DNA of 57,015 nt from Prochlorococcus sp. AG-409-A22 (GCA_003216135.1 QCJI01000005.1:1-57015); one strand, 5' to 3'. Positions 47,055 to 57,015 are shown, numbered from the stretch's first letter. Translations and numbers: made by a program. The notes: generated from the letters alone by a model not told the origin.

Positions 47055-48579
47055 ATGCATTCAACTTTAAGTAATCCTCTTAGATTAGGTTTACGACAAG
47101 AAAGAGTTATTTCTCCACAATGCTTAGTTATTTTTGGAGCTACTGGAGACCTTACTCATAGAAAACTAATACCAGCATTATTTGAACTATTTTTGCAAAG
47201 AAGAATTCCTAGTGAATTCGGTATAGTTGGTTGTGCGAGGAGACCTTGGACTGATAATGAGTTTAGAGAGAAGATGAAAGTTAAGTTGAAAGAAAAAATT
47301 TTAGGTAATGAAAAAAAAATGGGAACAATTTTCAAATTATCTTTTCTATGAGTCAGTTGATTTACAACAAATTGATCATGTAATAAGGCTTTCTAAAAGA
47401 TTAAATGATATTGATAAATCACAAGCTACACATGGTAACAGAACCTTTTACTTATCAGTATCACCAAATTTCTATGCCAGCGGATGTAAAGCTCTTAAAG
47501 TGTCTGGATTAATAGATGACCCTAAAAAAAGTCGTATAGTGATTGAAAAACCTTTTGGGAGAGATTATTCAAGTGCAAGAAAATTAAATAAAATAGTTCA
47601 AAGTTGTGCAGATGAAAGTCAGATATATAGGATTGATCATTATTTAGGTAAAGAGACCGTTCAAAATATACTAGTTATGAGATTTGCTAATACTATTTTT
47701 GAACCAATATGGAATAGAAATTATATTTCAAGTATTCAAATAACTTCTTCAGAAACAGTAGGTGTTGAAGATAGAGCAGGTTATTACGAAAGTTCTGGAG
47801 CTTTAAGGGACATGCTGCAAAATCATTTAACACAAATGCTTGCTGTTACGGCAATGGAACCTCCTGGAAGATTTGAACCAGAGGCAATAAGAAATGAAAA
47901 AGCGAAGGTTCTTCAGGCTTCAAAACTTGCTGACGAAAATGAACCATGGAAATGTTGCATTAGAGGTCAATATGGAGAGGGGGGTAATAGTTCAAATCTA
48001 ATTAAAGGTTATAGGCAGGAATATGGCGTGAATTCGAATAGTACTACAGAAACTTATGTAGCGGTAAAGTTATTTATTGATAATTGGCGTTGGCAAGGCG
48101 TTCCTTTTTATTTAAGAACTGGTAAGAGATTACCTAAAAGACTTGGAGAAATTGTCTTAACATTTAAAGACGTTCCAGTTCATTTATTTGATTCAACAAT
48201 AATTAATCCAGCACCAAACCAACTTATTCTTAGAATTCAGCCTAATGAAGGCGCCACTTTCAAGTTTGAAGTCAAATCTCCTGGTTCTGGAATGAAATCT
48301 AGACCAGTTGAAATGGAATTTTCTTATGATAAATCATTCGGAGAACCTTCAGATGAAGGTTATGTAAGATTATTAGCTGATGCAATGCTTTCGGATCCAA
48401 CCTTATTTACCAGAAGCGATGAGGTAGAGGCAGCCTGGAAACTTTATACACCATTAATTGAGTTGATGGAAAATTCCCCTTGGAAGTTACCTATACACAA
48501 TTATGAATCTTTGACTTGGGGACCTCCTGAATCTGACCAATTACTTTCAATAGATAATATTTTCTGGCGTAGACCTTAA
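47055..48579 (+). pseudogene. zwf: Glucose-6-phosphate 1-dehydrogenase, reading frame broken at an A9 run
   Basis: Two overlapping frames together encode a full G6PD. The first part (ATG at 47055; a TTG at 47049 is possible) carries the NADP motif [11 protein letters not shown]. The second carries I-E-K-P-F-G-R-D, the active site R-I-D-H-Y-L-G-K and the remaining domain. They meet at nine A bases (47311-47319); eight would restore G-N-E-K-K-W-E-Q-F and a product of about 507 residues, the normal length. The cause could be a sequencing error, a real mutation or slippage. G6PD starts the oxidative pentose path, the main night source of NADPH. opcA follows after 2 bp. Confidence 0.9.
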
Positions 48580-48581
48580 AA

Positions 48582-49886
48582 ATGAAACCTCAATTAACAC
48601 TTCAAACCCCATTAGAGCTTCCTTATCAAGAAATATCTAATTACCTTGATCAGCTTTGGATCTCTGAAGAAAAAGATAATTCTGGTGCCAATACTTTTAT
48701 TTTGATCGTTTGGCAGCCTGCTTGGCTTGAACAATGTTTAGTTCAAGCTGAATTAATTAATGGGCCAATTACTGGCTCTTTGAACCCAGAGATAATAAAA
48801 GTAGCGAAGAAATTTATATTAGATAATGGACTCCCTCATACAACTCCTTTTAATTGCGAAAAGTTATTGGACTTATTGAAAGACAATTTATCCAACAATG
48901 ATTTTGAGGACTTTAGAGGACAATTCTTTGAATCCTCTATAAGTAAACTAAATCCGAGAAGATTAATAACCTTAGCACCAACCTTAGATAATAAGTCTGG
49001 ACTAAAAACGTTTGTATCAGCATATTGCCCCTTAAGTGATTCACCAGGAATGCAACCTATCTGCGGAGACTTAGTTGTTATTAGGGGTGATAGCAATTCA
49101 ATTAACAATAAAGGCTTGAAAATTATTGATGAACTAACTATTAAAGACTTACCTAATTGGTTATGGTGGAATGGAAGTTTGGATGAATCAACGGAAATTT
49201 TTGATTATTTTACCAAACATGGCATTAGATTAATTTTCGATACTGCTCTTGGATCACCAAATAGATGCATAAAAGTTTTAGATCAATTCAGAGAATCAAA
49301 CAAAGCTATTAATGATTTGAATTGGATTCGCCTCAAAAATTGGAGAGAATCATTAGCAATGATTTTTGATCCACCATCTAGGAGACCTCTATTAGAACAT
49401 ATTACTGATATTGATATTGATATAGTAGGTGACCACATACTTCAGGCTTTGTTTTTTATTTCATGGATTAGTGATAAGCTTGATTGGAATTTTGTAGGAG
49501 TTGCAAGGGATGAAGAGTCAATAAAAATAGATTTTGAGAGAAAGAATGGCGAGAAAATTTCTACATCTATAAATTCTTTACCTTTAGGAATTCCAAGTAT
49601 CCACCTAGGTCAAGTTATTGGATTGAGATTAATATCTAAAATTAGTGATGTCCAAAAAAATAATACTTGCATAATCCTTGGTTGTGAGTCAGTTGAATGT
49701 ATGAGATTAGAAGCCGGAGGAATGGCGGATATGCAATTAATAGAAAGAGTGGTTCCAAATTCTTTTTCCTCATCAGAAACTGATGTAAGTGAGCTGTTGA
49801 GTAGTAGTAGAGGCAATACAAGTCCTCTTTTTGAAAATACAATTAAGATTGCTTCAGAAATATTTAATATCTTTGATAAACAATAA
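48582..49886 (+). CDS. opcA: Glucose-6-phosphate dehydrogenase assembly protein OpcA
   Basis: The 434-aa protein is the cyanobacterial OpcA, which activates and tethers G6PD oligomers and mediates redox control by thioredoxin. The sequence is full length with family features such as W-W-N-G-S-L-D-E-S, D-P-P-S-R-R-P-L-L-E and C-terminal R-L-E-A-G-G-M-A-D. It starts 2 bp after zwf and is followed immediately by cobB, so zwf and opcA are made together. An intact opcA is an argument that zwf is still functional in this lineage. Confidence 0.93.
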   Translation: MKPQLTLQTPLELPYQEISNYLDQLWISEEKDNSGANTFILIVWQPAWLEQCLVQAELINGPITGSLNPEIIKVAKKFILDNGLPHTTPFNCEKLLDLLKDNLSNNDFEDFRGQFFESSISKLNPRRLITLAPTLDNKSGLKTFVSAYCPLSDSPGMQPICGDLVVIRGDSNSINNKGLKIIDELTIKDLPNWLWWNGSLDESTEIFDYFTKHGIRLIFDTALGSPNRCIKVLDQFRESNKAINDLNWIRLKNWRESLAMIFDPPSRRPLLEHITDIDIDIVGDHILQALFFISWISDKLDWNFVGVARDEESIKIDFERKNGEKISTSINSLPLGIPSIHLGQVIGLRLISKISDVQKNNTCIILGCESVECMRLEAGGMADMQLIERVVPNSFSSSETDVSELLSSSRGNTSPLFENTIKIASEIFNIFDKQ

Positions 49887-51278
49887 ATGCCTTGTGTAAT
49901 ATCTTCTCCTTCAACTGATAGTGGGAAAACTACTTTATCTCTTTTAATTTCTTGTTGGGCTTTTTCAAAAGGAATTAAAATACAGACTTTTAAAGTTGGT
50001 CCAGATTACCTTGACCAACAACAACTTAGTTCAATTGGACAGCCCATTTGTAGAAATTTAGATATCTTTTTAAGTGGTGAAGAATGGGTGCAAAGAAATT
50101 TTTTTAAATATGCAGCAAAATATGAATTATCCTTGATTGAAGGAGCTATGGGACTATTTGACGGCTTAGGATCTACGTCCTATTCAAGCACAGCAGATGT
50201 TGCTAAACTTCTTGATTCTCCAATAATTTTTATTGTTAATGCTAAAGGACAAGTAGCTTCACTTTTGCCACTCTTTAAAGGTTTCAGAGATTTTGATAAT
50301 GGATTATCAATAAAAGGAGTTATTTTCAATAATGTTAATTCTGATAGACATAAGAAATTAATCAAAGAAGTCTTTCAACATGAAGATATTGAAATTTTAG
50401 GTTTTTTACCTTCTGATTCAAGAATAACCGTGAATAAGGCAAATTTAGGTTTACTTTCTCCTCTGGATAGTGATCGAAAAATTGATGTTGAATATTTTGC
50501 AGGTTTTGCTGAAAAAAATCTTAATTTTGGTTTGCTTAGTAAATTCCTGAAATCTCCGCATGAAAAAATCCTCAAAAATTGCAGTTTTAAAGATTTCAAA
50601 ATTGACAAAAATAAACCTGTTGCAATTGCAGAGGACAAAATTTTTCATTTCCAATACCCTGATACGAAAGATTTTCTTAATGAAATTGGCATACCGCTAG
50701 TATCATGGAGCATCTTTGATAATGAAGAGATTCCCAATGAGGCCTCTTCTCTTATCATTCCTGGAGGTTTTCCTGAAAAATATGCTAATCACATAAGTGA
50801 TTCAGAAAAAAGCTTAAATTCATTAAGGTCATTTCGTAATAAAGGATTTATTTATGCTGAGTGTGGAGGGATGATGATTTTAGGAGACTCAATCAAGGAT
50901 GAAAGTGGTGCATGCTATAAAATGAGTGGGATATTACCATTTAATTCTAAAAAGGGTAAATTGTCAGTGGGCTATAGATATATCAAGGGTTTAAAAGATA
51001 CATTAATAATCAAACAAAATCAATTAATTAGAGGACATGAGTTCCATTATTGGGAAATTGAAAGTTATTGTTCAGATATTGAGTGTCAAAAACAAAAGAA
51101 TCAAAGTGAAATATTTGCACCTTGGGAGATTAAATCTTGGAACACTGAATACAAAGGTGAAGGTTGGTCAGATAAAAGATTACATGCCAGCTGGATTCAC
51201 TTACACTTACCAAGTTCTCCTGAAGCCGCAAAAAATTTTATTGATGCTACACAAGTTAATTTTTCTCAAGACCACTAA
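49887..51278 (+). CDS. cobB: Cobyrinic acid a,c-diamide synthase
   Basis: The 463-aa enzyme has an N-terminal ATP-binding domain (S-P-S-T-D-S-G-K-T-T, about 8-17; G-A-M-G-L-F-D-G near 85) and a C-terminal class I glutamine amidotransferase domain with nucleophile Cys in Y-A-E-C-G-G-M-M. It amidates the a and c side chains of cobyrinic acid in B12 synthesis; Prochlorococcus makes pseudocobalamin. The ATG directly abuts the opcA TAA, an oddly tight link between sugar oxidation and cobalamin genes. Its TAA stop overlaps the TAG stop of the opposing gene. Confidence 0.95.
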   Translation: MPCVISSPSTDSGKTTLSLLISCWAFSKGIKIQTFKVGPDYLDQQQLSSIGQPICRNLDIFLSGEEWVQRNFFKYAAKYELSLIEGAMGLFDGLGSTSYSSTADVAKLLDSPIIFIVNAKGQVASLLPLFKGFRDFDNGLSIKGVIFNNVNSDRHKKLIKEVFQHEDIEILGFLPSDSRITVNKANLGLLSPLDSDRKIDVEYFAGFAEKNLNFGLLSKFLKSPHEKILKNCSFKDFKIDKNKPVAIAEDKIFHFQYPDTKDFLNEIGIPLVSWSIFDNEEIPNEASSLIIPGGFPEKYANHISDSEKSLNSLRSFRNKGFIYAECGGMMILGDSIKDESGACYKMSGILPFNSKKGKLSVGYRYIKGLKDTLIIKQNQLIRGHEFHYWEIESYCSDIECQKQKNQSEIFAPWEIKSWNTEYKGEGWSDKRLHASWIHLHLPSSPEAAKNFIDATQVNFSQDH

Positions 51279-51754
51279 TTTAGTATCAAATTAAATATGT
51301 TTAATGGAGAACCAATAAATACTATCCCTGGCAAAGTTATTAATGGACCTAGAAAACTTCCCACAATAACTTCAAATTTTGTATGACCAAGAGTTTCTTT
51401 TAAAGCCACTTCTGCTTTTGGATCTAATTGTTTTGATATTTTGTTAATTTCGGCAGCTTGAATACCGGCTGATCTTCTAACACCGCTAGCGTCATACATA
51501 ATAATTAGTGAAACCGCAATTGCTAATGCAAATATTGGACTATCGAAGCCTAATTGAAGACCTATTCCTGAGGTGGCACCTGTTATTAAGGCTGAATGAC
51601 TTGAGGGCATCCCACCTGTTTCGAACATAATTCCGAATCTAATCTCGCCAGTAGATAAGAAATTAAATATTATTTTAAAAAATTGAGCAATTAAACATGA
51701 TAATAAACTCCATAAAAGAACTGAATTATCTAGTATTGCTGAAAGTTCTGACAT
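51275..51754 (-). CDS. Divergent PAP2 (DUF212) membrane protein
   Basis: The 159-aa protein has about four hydrophobic helices and the motif G-G-M-P-S-S-H-S-A-L (about 48-57), which marks the divergent PAP2 family (DUF212, YuiD-like), together with D-A-S-G-V-R-R-S-A-G-I-Q-A near residue 88. The family resembles lipid phosphatases. A role in dephosphorylating isoprenoid or lipid diphosphates is plausible because crtE is 13 bp upstream, but this is inference. Confidence 0.9.
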   Translation of the reverse strand: MSELSAILDNSVLLWSLLSCLIAQFFKIIFNFLSTGEIRFGIMFETGGMPSSHSALITGATSGIGLQLGFDSPIFALAIAVSLIIMYDASGVRRSAGIQAAEINKISKQLDPKAEVALKETLGHTKFEVIVGSFLGPLITLPGIVFIGSPLNIFNLILN

Positions 51755-51767
51755 GAATTAAAACTAT

Positions 51768-52670
51768 TTATCTATCTCTATTTGTAATGAAATCAGCTAA
51801 GGATAATAAATATTTTGCATCTGATCCCCATGGTTCAATAGCTGTTTTTGCTTTTTTCACTAAATCATTAGCTCTTTTCTTTGATTCTTCCATTCCAAGT
51901 AATTTTGGATATGTAGTTTTATCAGCTAAAAGATCCTTACCTGCTGTTTTACCAAGCTTCTCACTGCTGGAAGTTAAATCAAGAATGTCATCTATTATTT
52001 GGAATGCCAAACCTATTCCCTCCGCATATGTTGTTAAGGCTTTTAATAATTCCTGATTAGCTCCAGCAATCATTGCTCCAGTTCTTACGCAAGCTTTTAA
52101 TAAAGCCCCAGTCTTGTGAAGATGAATATACTCAAGGGTTTTTAGATCAACTTCTTTCCCTTCACATTCTAGATCAACAACTTGACCACCAACTAATCCT
52201 GGTGCTCCAGCGACTAGGGAAAGTTCTCCAATTACATCTAACAATCTATTTGGTTCAACACCAGGACTTCTTAATGAGACCATTTCAAAGGCTCTCGTTA
52301 ATAAAGCATCACCTGCAAGAATAGCTAATGCATCTCCATAAACTTTGTGATTAGTAGGTCTGCCTCTTCTTAAGTCATCATTGTCCATCGCAGGCAAATC
52401 GTCATGTATGAGTGACATCGTATGAATCATTTCTATTGCAACAGCGGTCGGCACAGCTAGAGAGGGTTCTCCTCCTGCTAAAGAACAAGATGCTAAGCAT
52501 AAAATTGGACGGATCCTTTTCCCACCAGCTAAGAGTGAATATCTCATTGATTCTCTTAGTATCTCTGGATTCTCAGGTCCTAAGGAAAAATCAAGAGCTT
52601 CTTCTACGACCTTTTTTGTATCAATTAGATATTTTTCAAAATCAGAATTATTATCAATAACTTCAGTCAT
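51768..52670 (-). CDS. crtE: Geranylgeranyl/farnesyl diphosphate synthase
   Basis: The 300-aa trans-prenyltransferase has the first Asp-rich motif D-D-L-P-A-M-D (about 90-96), the basic R-R-G-R-P-T block after it, and the second motif I-D-D-I-L-D near residue 230. The N-terminal G-G-K-R-I-R-P binds isopentenyl diphosphate. It supplies the prenyl diphosphate for carotenoids, chlorophyll phytol and quinones. Chain length cannot be set firmly by eye; geranylgeranyl is expected for CrtE in this clade. It lies between folD and the DUF212 gene. Confidence 0.94.
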   Translation of the reverse strand: MTEVIDNNSDFEKYLIDTKKVVEEALDFSLGPENPEILRESMRYSLLAGGKRIRPILCLASCSLAGGEPSLAVPTAVAIEMIHTMSLIHDDLPAMDNDDLRRGRPTNHKVYGDALAILAGDALLTRAFEMVSLRSPGVEPNRLLDVIGELSLVAGAPGLVGGQVVDLECEGKEVDLKTLEYIHLHKTGALLKACVRTGAMIAGANQELLKALTTYAEGIGLAFQIIDDILDLTSSSEKLGKTAGKDLLADKTTYPKLLGMEESKKRANDLVKKAKTAIEPWGSDAKYLLSLADFITNRDR

Positions 52671-52706
52671 TTGATACCTTTAGTAGAGTTTTTTTCATCT
52701 TGTGCT

Positions 52707-53603
52707 TTATGGCAGTAGGTCATTAAGAGTTGATGATAAACTAAATTGTTTTTGCCAGCTAAAGATAGTATTTACTAGTAACATTGTTACCGTCATTGGC
52801 CCTACACCTCCTGGTACAGGCGTGTATGCAGATACTTTAGGAATGACATCTTCTAATAATACATCCCCACACAATCTAGTTTTGTTTTTATCAGAACTTT
52901 TTAATCTATGTATTCCAACATCAATTATTACCGCACCGTCTTTTACAAAACTCGAATCTATGAGATTTGGTTTGCCAGCAGCAGCTATTAAAATGTCCGC
53001 TTCTCTACATAGTTTATTTAAATTCTTGGTTTTAGAATGAGTCATCGTCACCGTCCCATTTAGATTAAGCAACATAAGAGAGAGAGGCTTTCCTACTAAG
53101 AGACTTCTACCAATAACAACAATTTTCATTCCTTCAATTGGAATACTGTGGGATCTGAGTAAATTTACAATCCCTGCTGGGGTACAAGATCTCATGGCAG
53201 GTTCATTTTTTACTAACTTTCCAATATTTTGTTCATTTAATCCATCCACATCTTTCTCTGGATTTATATTACTTATCAAACTTTGTTCATCTAATTTCTT
53301 TGGTATGGGAAGTTGAAGCAACATCCCATCGATATTTTTATCAAGGTTTAATTTTTCTATTAATTTTTCAACTTCTTTTTGGGATACAGTATCTTCCAAA
53401 TGAAAAATAAAGCTCTTAATTCCAACTCTTGAACAAGCTTTCTCTTTGTTCTTAACGTAAACACCACTCGCAGGATCTTCTCCTATTCTTATTAAAGCTA
53501 AGCCAGGACTTCTTTTTGCAATTAATTTATTAATAGATATATAATTTTCTAATTTTTCCTCGATGTCAAGAGATAATTTTTTACCGTCTAATTTTAATGA
53601 CAT
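52707..53603 (-). CDS. folD: Bifunctional methylenetetrahydrofolate dehydrogenase/cyclohydrolase
   Basis: The 298-aa FolD interconverts 5,10-methylene- and 10-formyl-tetrahydrofolate. It has Y-V-K-N-K-E-K-A with the catalytic Lys, Q-L-P-I-P-K, D-V-D-G-L, the NADP-binding segment [11 protein letters not shown] and C-terminal [11 protein letters not shown]. It supplies one-carbon units for purines, and its substrate also serves TrmFO. It heads the minus-strand run folD, crtE, DUF212 and is divergent from the HD-domain gene. Confidence 0.97.
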   Translation of the reverse strand: MSLKLDGKKLSLDIEEKLENYISINKLIAKRSPGLALIRIGEDPASGVYVKNKEKACSRVGIKSFIFHLEDTVSQKEVEKLIEKLNLDKNIDGMLLQLPIPKKLDEQSLISNINPEKDVDGLNEQNIGKLVKNEPAMRSCTPAGIVNLLRSHSIPIEGMKIVVIGRSLLVGKPLSLMLLNLNGTVTMTHSKTKNLNKLCREADILIAAAGKPNLIDSSFVKDGAVIIDVGIHRLKSSDKNKTRLCGDVLLEDVIPKVSAYTPVPGGVGPMTVTMLLVNTIFSWQKQFSLSSTLNDLLP

Positions 53604-53677
53604 TTAGATAAACATCTCCTTTTTATACCTACCATGACTATAATTCTAAATTATTCAGATAGATTTACGTATATTCT

Positions 53678-55150
53678 GTGCAAAACATAACAACTATTAT
53701 AAAAAAAATGATTTATTACTGGAAAAGGAGTCAGGTTCCAATAAAAGTACCAATTAGAATTTCAAAAATTGACAATCTTATAATTTTTTTAATATGCATT
53801 TTAATTTCATTAGTTTCATCTTATAAATTACAACTTTTATCATCTTTACAAAAATCAGATATTTTAAATTTGCTTTTGACTTTTACTGAAGTACTTGTTA
53901 GTAGTTGGATTTTAATATTAGTTTCTAAAAAAGAGCTGCCTAAAATTACTTCTAGGCAAATTATTTTAATTATTTCTCTTCTTTTGATAGTACAGGTTAT
54001 AAAAATAACTTTTTCTTCAGTTATTAGTCCCTTATCAATAATTGTCCCACCTGCTTTAATTATTTCGCAAGGAATGGGAAGTATAACTGCCCTTTGTTGG
54101 GTATCAATAGCCAGCCTAAATTGGCCTGAGTCCTCAATTCCCATTAATAACACTTTATTTTTTATTGCTTTAGTCTGTGCATCAGTTGTTTCTGTACTAG
54201 GAGGAAGAATAAGAAGTAGAGCACAGTTACTTCAACTATCGATACTTGTTCCAATTGGGGCATTATTTAGTCAATGGATACTAATTGGTAATGATCGGGC
54301 GTCTTTTATTTTGAACGAAGAATTTGTTTTTTCTAATAATAAAATATTTTCAGATAGCCTTTTCTTAGCCATAATAATGCTTCTGACGATATTATTTATG
54401 CCTATTTTTGAATCGATATTCGGATTACTCACTAAAGCAAGATTATTGGAATTGGCAGATAACGAGAAACCTCTTATTCGAAAATTATCTATTGAAGCTC
54501 CTGGTACTTTTGAACATACATTGTTGATTTCTTGCTTAGCAGAAGAAGCAACCAGAATGATTGGGGGTGATATTGATTTAGTTAAAACAGGAGCTTTATA
54601 TCATGACATTGGTAAATTACATGCTCCTAAATGGTTTATTGAGAATCAGGATGGATCAAAGAATCCACATGATGAGGTAGATGATCCAATTAAAAGCGCT
54701 GATGTTTTACAGGCCCATGTTGATGAAGGTTTAAATTATGCAAGAAAAAATAGATTACCTAAATCAATAGCAGATTTCATTCCTGAACATCAAGGTACTT
54801 TAAAAATGGGTTATTTTTTTCATAAAGCCAAAGAAAAAAATCTTAATATCAAAGAGAGTGATTTTAGGTATAAAGGCCCCATTCCTCAGTCTAAAGAAAC
54901 ATCAATATTAATGCTTGCAGATGGATGCGAAGCCGCATTAAGAGCTATGAATATTAATGCTTCTGATAGTGAAGCTTTGGAAACAATATCAAAAATTATC
55001 TGTTCAAGGCAAAAGGATGGTCAATTAGACGATTCTGATCTCTCCATGGGAGAAATTTTTCTAATTAAAAGAGCTTTTTTGAATGTTTGGAAAAGAATAA
55101 GACATAGGAGAATACAGTATCCAACCTCTAAAAATAATACATTTTCATAA
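53678..55150 (+). CDS. 7TM-HD metal phosphohydrolase, PgpH-like
   Basis: The 490-aa protein has seven predicted membrane helices (about 33-245) and a cytoplasmic HD domain with ligands H280 (F-E-H-T-L), H309-D310 (Y-H-D-I-G-K), a His in P-E-H-Q-G-T and an Asp in L-A-D-G-C-E. These are the features of 7TMR-HD proteins such as PgpH, which hydrolyse c-di-AMP. The extracytoplasmic sensor domain that normally precedes the helices is missing, so this form is short. The start is GTG. With CdaA at 27667-28575 it could form a complete c-di-AMP cycle. Confidence 0.88.
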   Translation: MQNITTIIKKMIYYWKRSQVPIKVPIRISKIDNLIIFLICILISLVSSYKLQLLSSLQKSDILNLLLTFTEVLVSSWILILVSKKELPKITSRQIILIISLLLIVQVIKITFSSVISPLSIIVPPALIISQGMGSITALCWVSIASLNWPESSIPINNTLFFIALVCASVVSVLGGRIRSRAQLLQLSILVPIGALFSQWILIGNDRASFILNEEFVFSNNKIFSDSLFLAIIMLLTILFMPIFESIFGLLTKARLLELADNEKPLIRKLSIEAPGTFEHTLLISCLAEEATRMIGGDIDLVKTGALYHDIGKLHAPKWFIENQDGSKNPHDEVDDPIKSADVLQAHVDEGLNYARKNRLPKSIADFIPEHQGTLKMGYFFHKAKEKNLNIKESDFRYKGPIPQSKETSILMLADGCEAALRAMNINASDSEALETISKIICSRQKDGQLDDSDLSMGEIFLIKRAFLNVWKRIRHRRIQYPTSKNNTFS

Positions 55151-55165
55151 GTTTTTTTTAGGAAT

Positions 55166-55558
55166 TTATAACCTTATACTTCTTCTATGTTTTGGATTGC
55201 ACCAATATAAGAGCGCTAAAGTACTAAAAAGGGTAGTTATAAGAGTAAAACCACCAATCCCCAAAAAGTCTTTAAGGGTAATGAGCCTAATAATAGAATA
55301 TGGCCCCATTCCAGAAATTACCATTGAAAGAGAAACTAGTGTTAAAGTTACCCCCCATTTTCTTTCAGCTAAAAGAGCTGCAGAGGAAACTATTCCAACT
55401 ATCGCAGCGGGCCAACCTAGGCTGATCGCGAGTGTTATATTTGCTACTTTTAATGGGGGACCAAAACTTATTATTAAGGCGATAATTGGAAGAGCAATTA
55501 TATTACTTATTAACCCAGCCCATGCCAGAGACCAATAACCTACTAACCTTTGTCTCAT
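55166..55558 (-). CDS. Conserved membrane protein, 130 aa
   Basis: The product has about four hydrophobic helices (residues 8-32, 38-63, 70-88 and 98-118) and a short basic end. The motif W-S-L-A-W-A-G-L-I-S-N near the start and S-L-G-W-P-A-A-I-V-G look well formed. I do not recognise the family; it is a likely thylakoid or plasma membrane protein of unknown function. The gene is on the same strand as leuA, 94 bp downstream, and ends 15 bp from the HD gene stop. Confidence 0.7.
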   Translation of the reverse strand: MRQRLVGYWSLAWAGLISNIIALPIIALIISFGPPLKVANITLAISLGWPAAIVGIVSSAALLAERKWGVTLTLVSLSMVISGMGPYSIIRLITLKDFLGIGGFTLITTLFSTLALLYWCNPKHRRSIRL

Positions 55559-55621
55559 TATTTTCTCGCATTTGTCTTTTATTTAATCTACATTATTAAG
55601 AGTCTTTTTTTAAGGGTACTT

Positions 55622-55652
55622 AATAACAATAATTAATTTAATTATTGTTATT
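55622..55652. terminator. Perfect AT-rich palindrome after leuA
   Basis: Two 14-base arms (55622-55635 and 55639-55652) are exact reverse complements around a 3-base ATT loop. The hairpin begins one base past the leuA stop on the minus strand. It is the longest perfect inverted repeat I noticed in the window. No T-run follows on the leuA strand, so it may end or protect the transcript rather than be a classic terminator. Confidence 0.5.
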
Positions 55653-57015
55653 TTATAAAACTATTTTTTTATCTGAATTTTCTAAATTATCAAATTGAGG
55701 GTGAATAGAATTTTTTTTCTCAGAAAAAACAAGCCTATTTAAAGCATTTATGTAAGCATTTGCAGCTGCCACAACGACATCAGTATCAGCAGAATGACCC
55801 GAATATATCTTTTTCTTATTTCTAATCCTTATGGTAACTTCACCTAACGCATCTATACCTTCTGTTACTGACTTAACTGAAAACTCAATTAATTCATTAG
55901 GAACTTTGGCTAATGAGTTTAGAGCCTTGCATACAGCATCTACTGGCCCTGTACCAATAGCTACTGCTGTATCCTCTTTATTCTCTTCTGTATTTATAAG
56001 AGTTATAGTTGCTGTAGGCTTAGACTTATTACCACAACTGACTTGTACATGAGCCAATTGGAATTTAGATTCTGGAAGTTGAACCTGTTCACTAACAATA
56101 GCTTCTAAGTCTCTATCAGTAATTTCTCTTTTTCTATCTGCTAAATCTTTAAAACGAGTAAAAGCATCATTCAAGTCTTCTCTACTTAAGTCATATCCCA
56201 ATTCTTCCAATCTTGCTCTTACAGCACTCCTTCCGCTAAGTTTGCCTAAGGATAACTTGTTCTTATTCAAACCTACAGTTTTTGCATCAATAATTTCATA
56301 AGTTAATCTGTTTTTAAGTACACCATCTTGATGAATTCCCGATTCATGTGCAAAGGCATTAGCTCCAACAATTGCTTTATTAGGTTGTACATTCATTCCT
56401 GTTAGGTTTGAAACTAACCGTGAAGTTTTTGTTATTTCTTCTGTTCTTATAGCTGTAAGAGGAGTAGGTGAATTTGGATCTCTTTTAAAAAAACTATTAA
56501 AAAAACTTTTTCTTACATGTAATGCCATGACTAATTCTTCTAAAGAGGCATTCCCAGCTCTTTCTCCAATACCATTTATTGTGCACTCTAATTGCCTCGC
56601 CCCATTTTTTACCGCCTCTAGAAAATTAGCTACAGCTAAACCTAAATCATTGTGACCATGAACTGAAAGAACTGCGTCATCAATATTTGGAACGTTTTTG
56701 TTTATTTCGGAGATTAAATTTCCAAATTCACTAGGGGTTGTAAAGCCAACAGTATCAGGAATATTTATTGTTGTAGCTCCTGCAGAAATTGCTAATTGAA
56801 TTACTTCATACAAAAATTCTGAATCACTTCGTGAAGCGTCTTCGCAAGAGAATTCAACGTCATCTACTAATGATCTAGCATAATTTACCATCTCTGGAAC
56901 AATGGCAAGAACATCTTTCCTTGATTTTCTTAGTTTATGTTTAAGATGAATATCACTTGTTGCAATAAAGGTATGTATTCTTTTCTTGGGAGCTGGATTT
57001 AGGGCTTCGTAGCAT
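55653..57015 (-). CDS. leuA: 2-isopropylmalate synthase (partial, N terminus outside window)
   Basis: The reading frame is open to the window edge, so the N-terminal part is missing. Visible are [10 protein letters not shown] and [11 protein letters not shown], the metal-binding [21 protein letters not shown] and a C-terminal LeuA dimer (leucine-feedback) domain with [14 protein letters not shown]. It condenses 2-ketoisovalerate and acetyl-CoA, the first committed step of leucine synthesis. Met at 56891 is internal, because upstream codons keep matching the family. Confidence 0.96.
   Translation of the reverse strand, partial: CYEALNPAPKKRIHTFIATSDIHLKHKLRKSRKDVLAIVPEMVNYARSLVDDVEFSCEDASRSDSEFLYEVIQLAISAGATTINIPDTVGFTTPSEFGNLISEINKNVPNIDDAVLSVHGHNDLGLAVANFLEAVKNGARQLECTINGIGERAGNASLEELVMALHVRKSFFNSFFKRDPNSPTPLTAIRTEEITKTSRLVSNLTGMNVQPNKAIVGANAFAHESGIHQDGVLKNRLTYEIIDAKTVGLNKNKLSLGKLSGRSAVRARLEELGYDLSREDLNDAFTRFKDLADRKREITDRDLEAIVSEQVQLPESKFQLAHVQVSCGNKSKPTATITLINTEENKEDTAVAIGTGPVDAVCKALNSLAKVPNELIEFSVKSVTEGIDALGEVTIRIRNKKKIYSGHSADTDVVVAAANAYINALNRLVFSEKKNSIHPQFDNLENSDKKIVL

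Noticed and set aside
47308..48579. Second zwf frame as a separate short gene starting at its own ATG
   Set aside because: The part before it supplies the NADP motif of the same enzyme, and one base restores a normal protein, so it is one gene.
52073..52660. Plus-strand frames opposite crtE
   Set aside because: They are shadows of a firmly identified gene and have no family features.

Overview
The window is a stretch of core chromosome from a very AT-rich, densely packed picocyanobacterium, almost certainly a high-light-adapted Prochlorococcus. The evidence is a high-light-inducible (Hli) minigene, a probable PsbY, CyanoP, Ycf54, prolycopene isomerase, SasA with its KaiB-like sensor, a ferredoxin-NADP reductase without a phycobilisome-linker domain, OpcA paired with glucose-6-phosphate dehydrogenase, and spacers that are often under 15 bp. 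No phage, transposase, integrase, CRISPR array or rRNA is visible.

Layout. 1-1545: small genes and RNA (a 45-aa double-CxxC protein, a 50-aa unknown, a 35-aa Hli protein, tRNA-Lys(UUU), a PsbY-like peptide). 1546-5045: trmFO, carotenoid isomerase and a membrane protein, converging on an atypical response regulator (5042-5779). 6185-8054, minus strand: plsC, a lipoprotein, bolA and a monothiol glutaredoxin. 8150-18225, plus strand: pdxJ, ycf54, recC, a small membrane methyltransferase, recB, recD. 18364-22232: a DEAD-box RNA helicase, a small secreted protein and an ABC exporter. 22248-24411: CyanoP, then recR and lipA. 24408-29977, minus strand: a six-gene run lysA, cdaA (c-di-AMP synthase), uppS, bioB, trhO and an unknown gene. 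30077-35235: rimI, clpC, a glycerol-dehydrogenase-like gene and an alpha/beta hydrolase. 35313-37571, minus strand: an Orn/Lys/Arg-type decarboxylase and cdsA. 37637-41454: a UbiB-type kinase, a RodZ-like HTH membrane protein and malQ. 41715-45094: prs, two unknown or weakly assigned genes, sasA and tRNA-Glu. 45119-51278: a START-type protein, petH, zwf, opcA and cobB. 51275-53603, minus strand: folD, crtE and a DUF212 protein. 53678-57015: a 7TM-HD phosphodiesterase, a membrane protein and the C-terminal part of leuA, cut by the window end.

Functional themes. RecBCD and RecR cover recombination. BolA/Grx, BioB and LipA cover iron-sulfur-linked metabolism. PetH, Zwf and OpcA cover NADPH supply by day and night. 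SasA is the clock output kinase. CdaA and a PgpH-like HD protein could make and break c-di-AMP. Tetrapyrrole supply is touched by tRNA-Glu, Ycf54 and CobB.

The strongest oddities are a one-base frameshift in zwf at a run of nine A residues, a GC-rich response regulator without the phospho-acceptor aspartate, a membrane methyltransferase gene inside the recBCD operon, and a PetH with an N-terminal membrane segment where phycobilisome-bearing relatives have a linker domain. I found no multi-gene system that looks wholly undescribed. The best leads for novelty are the small proteins and the zwf slippage site.
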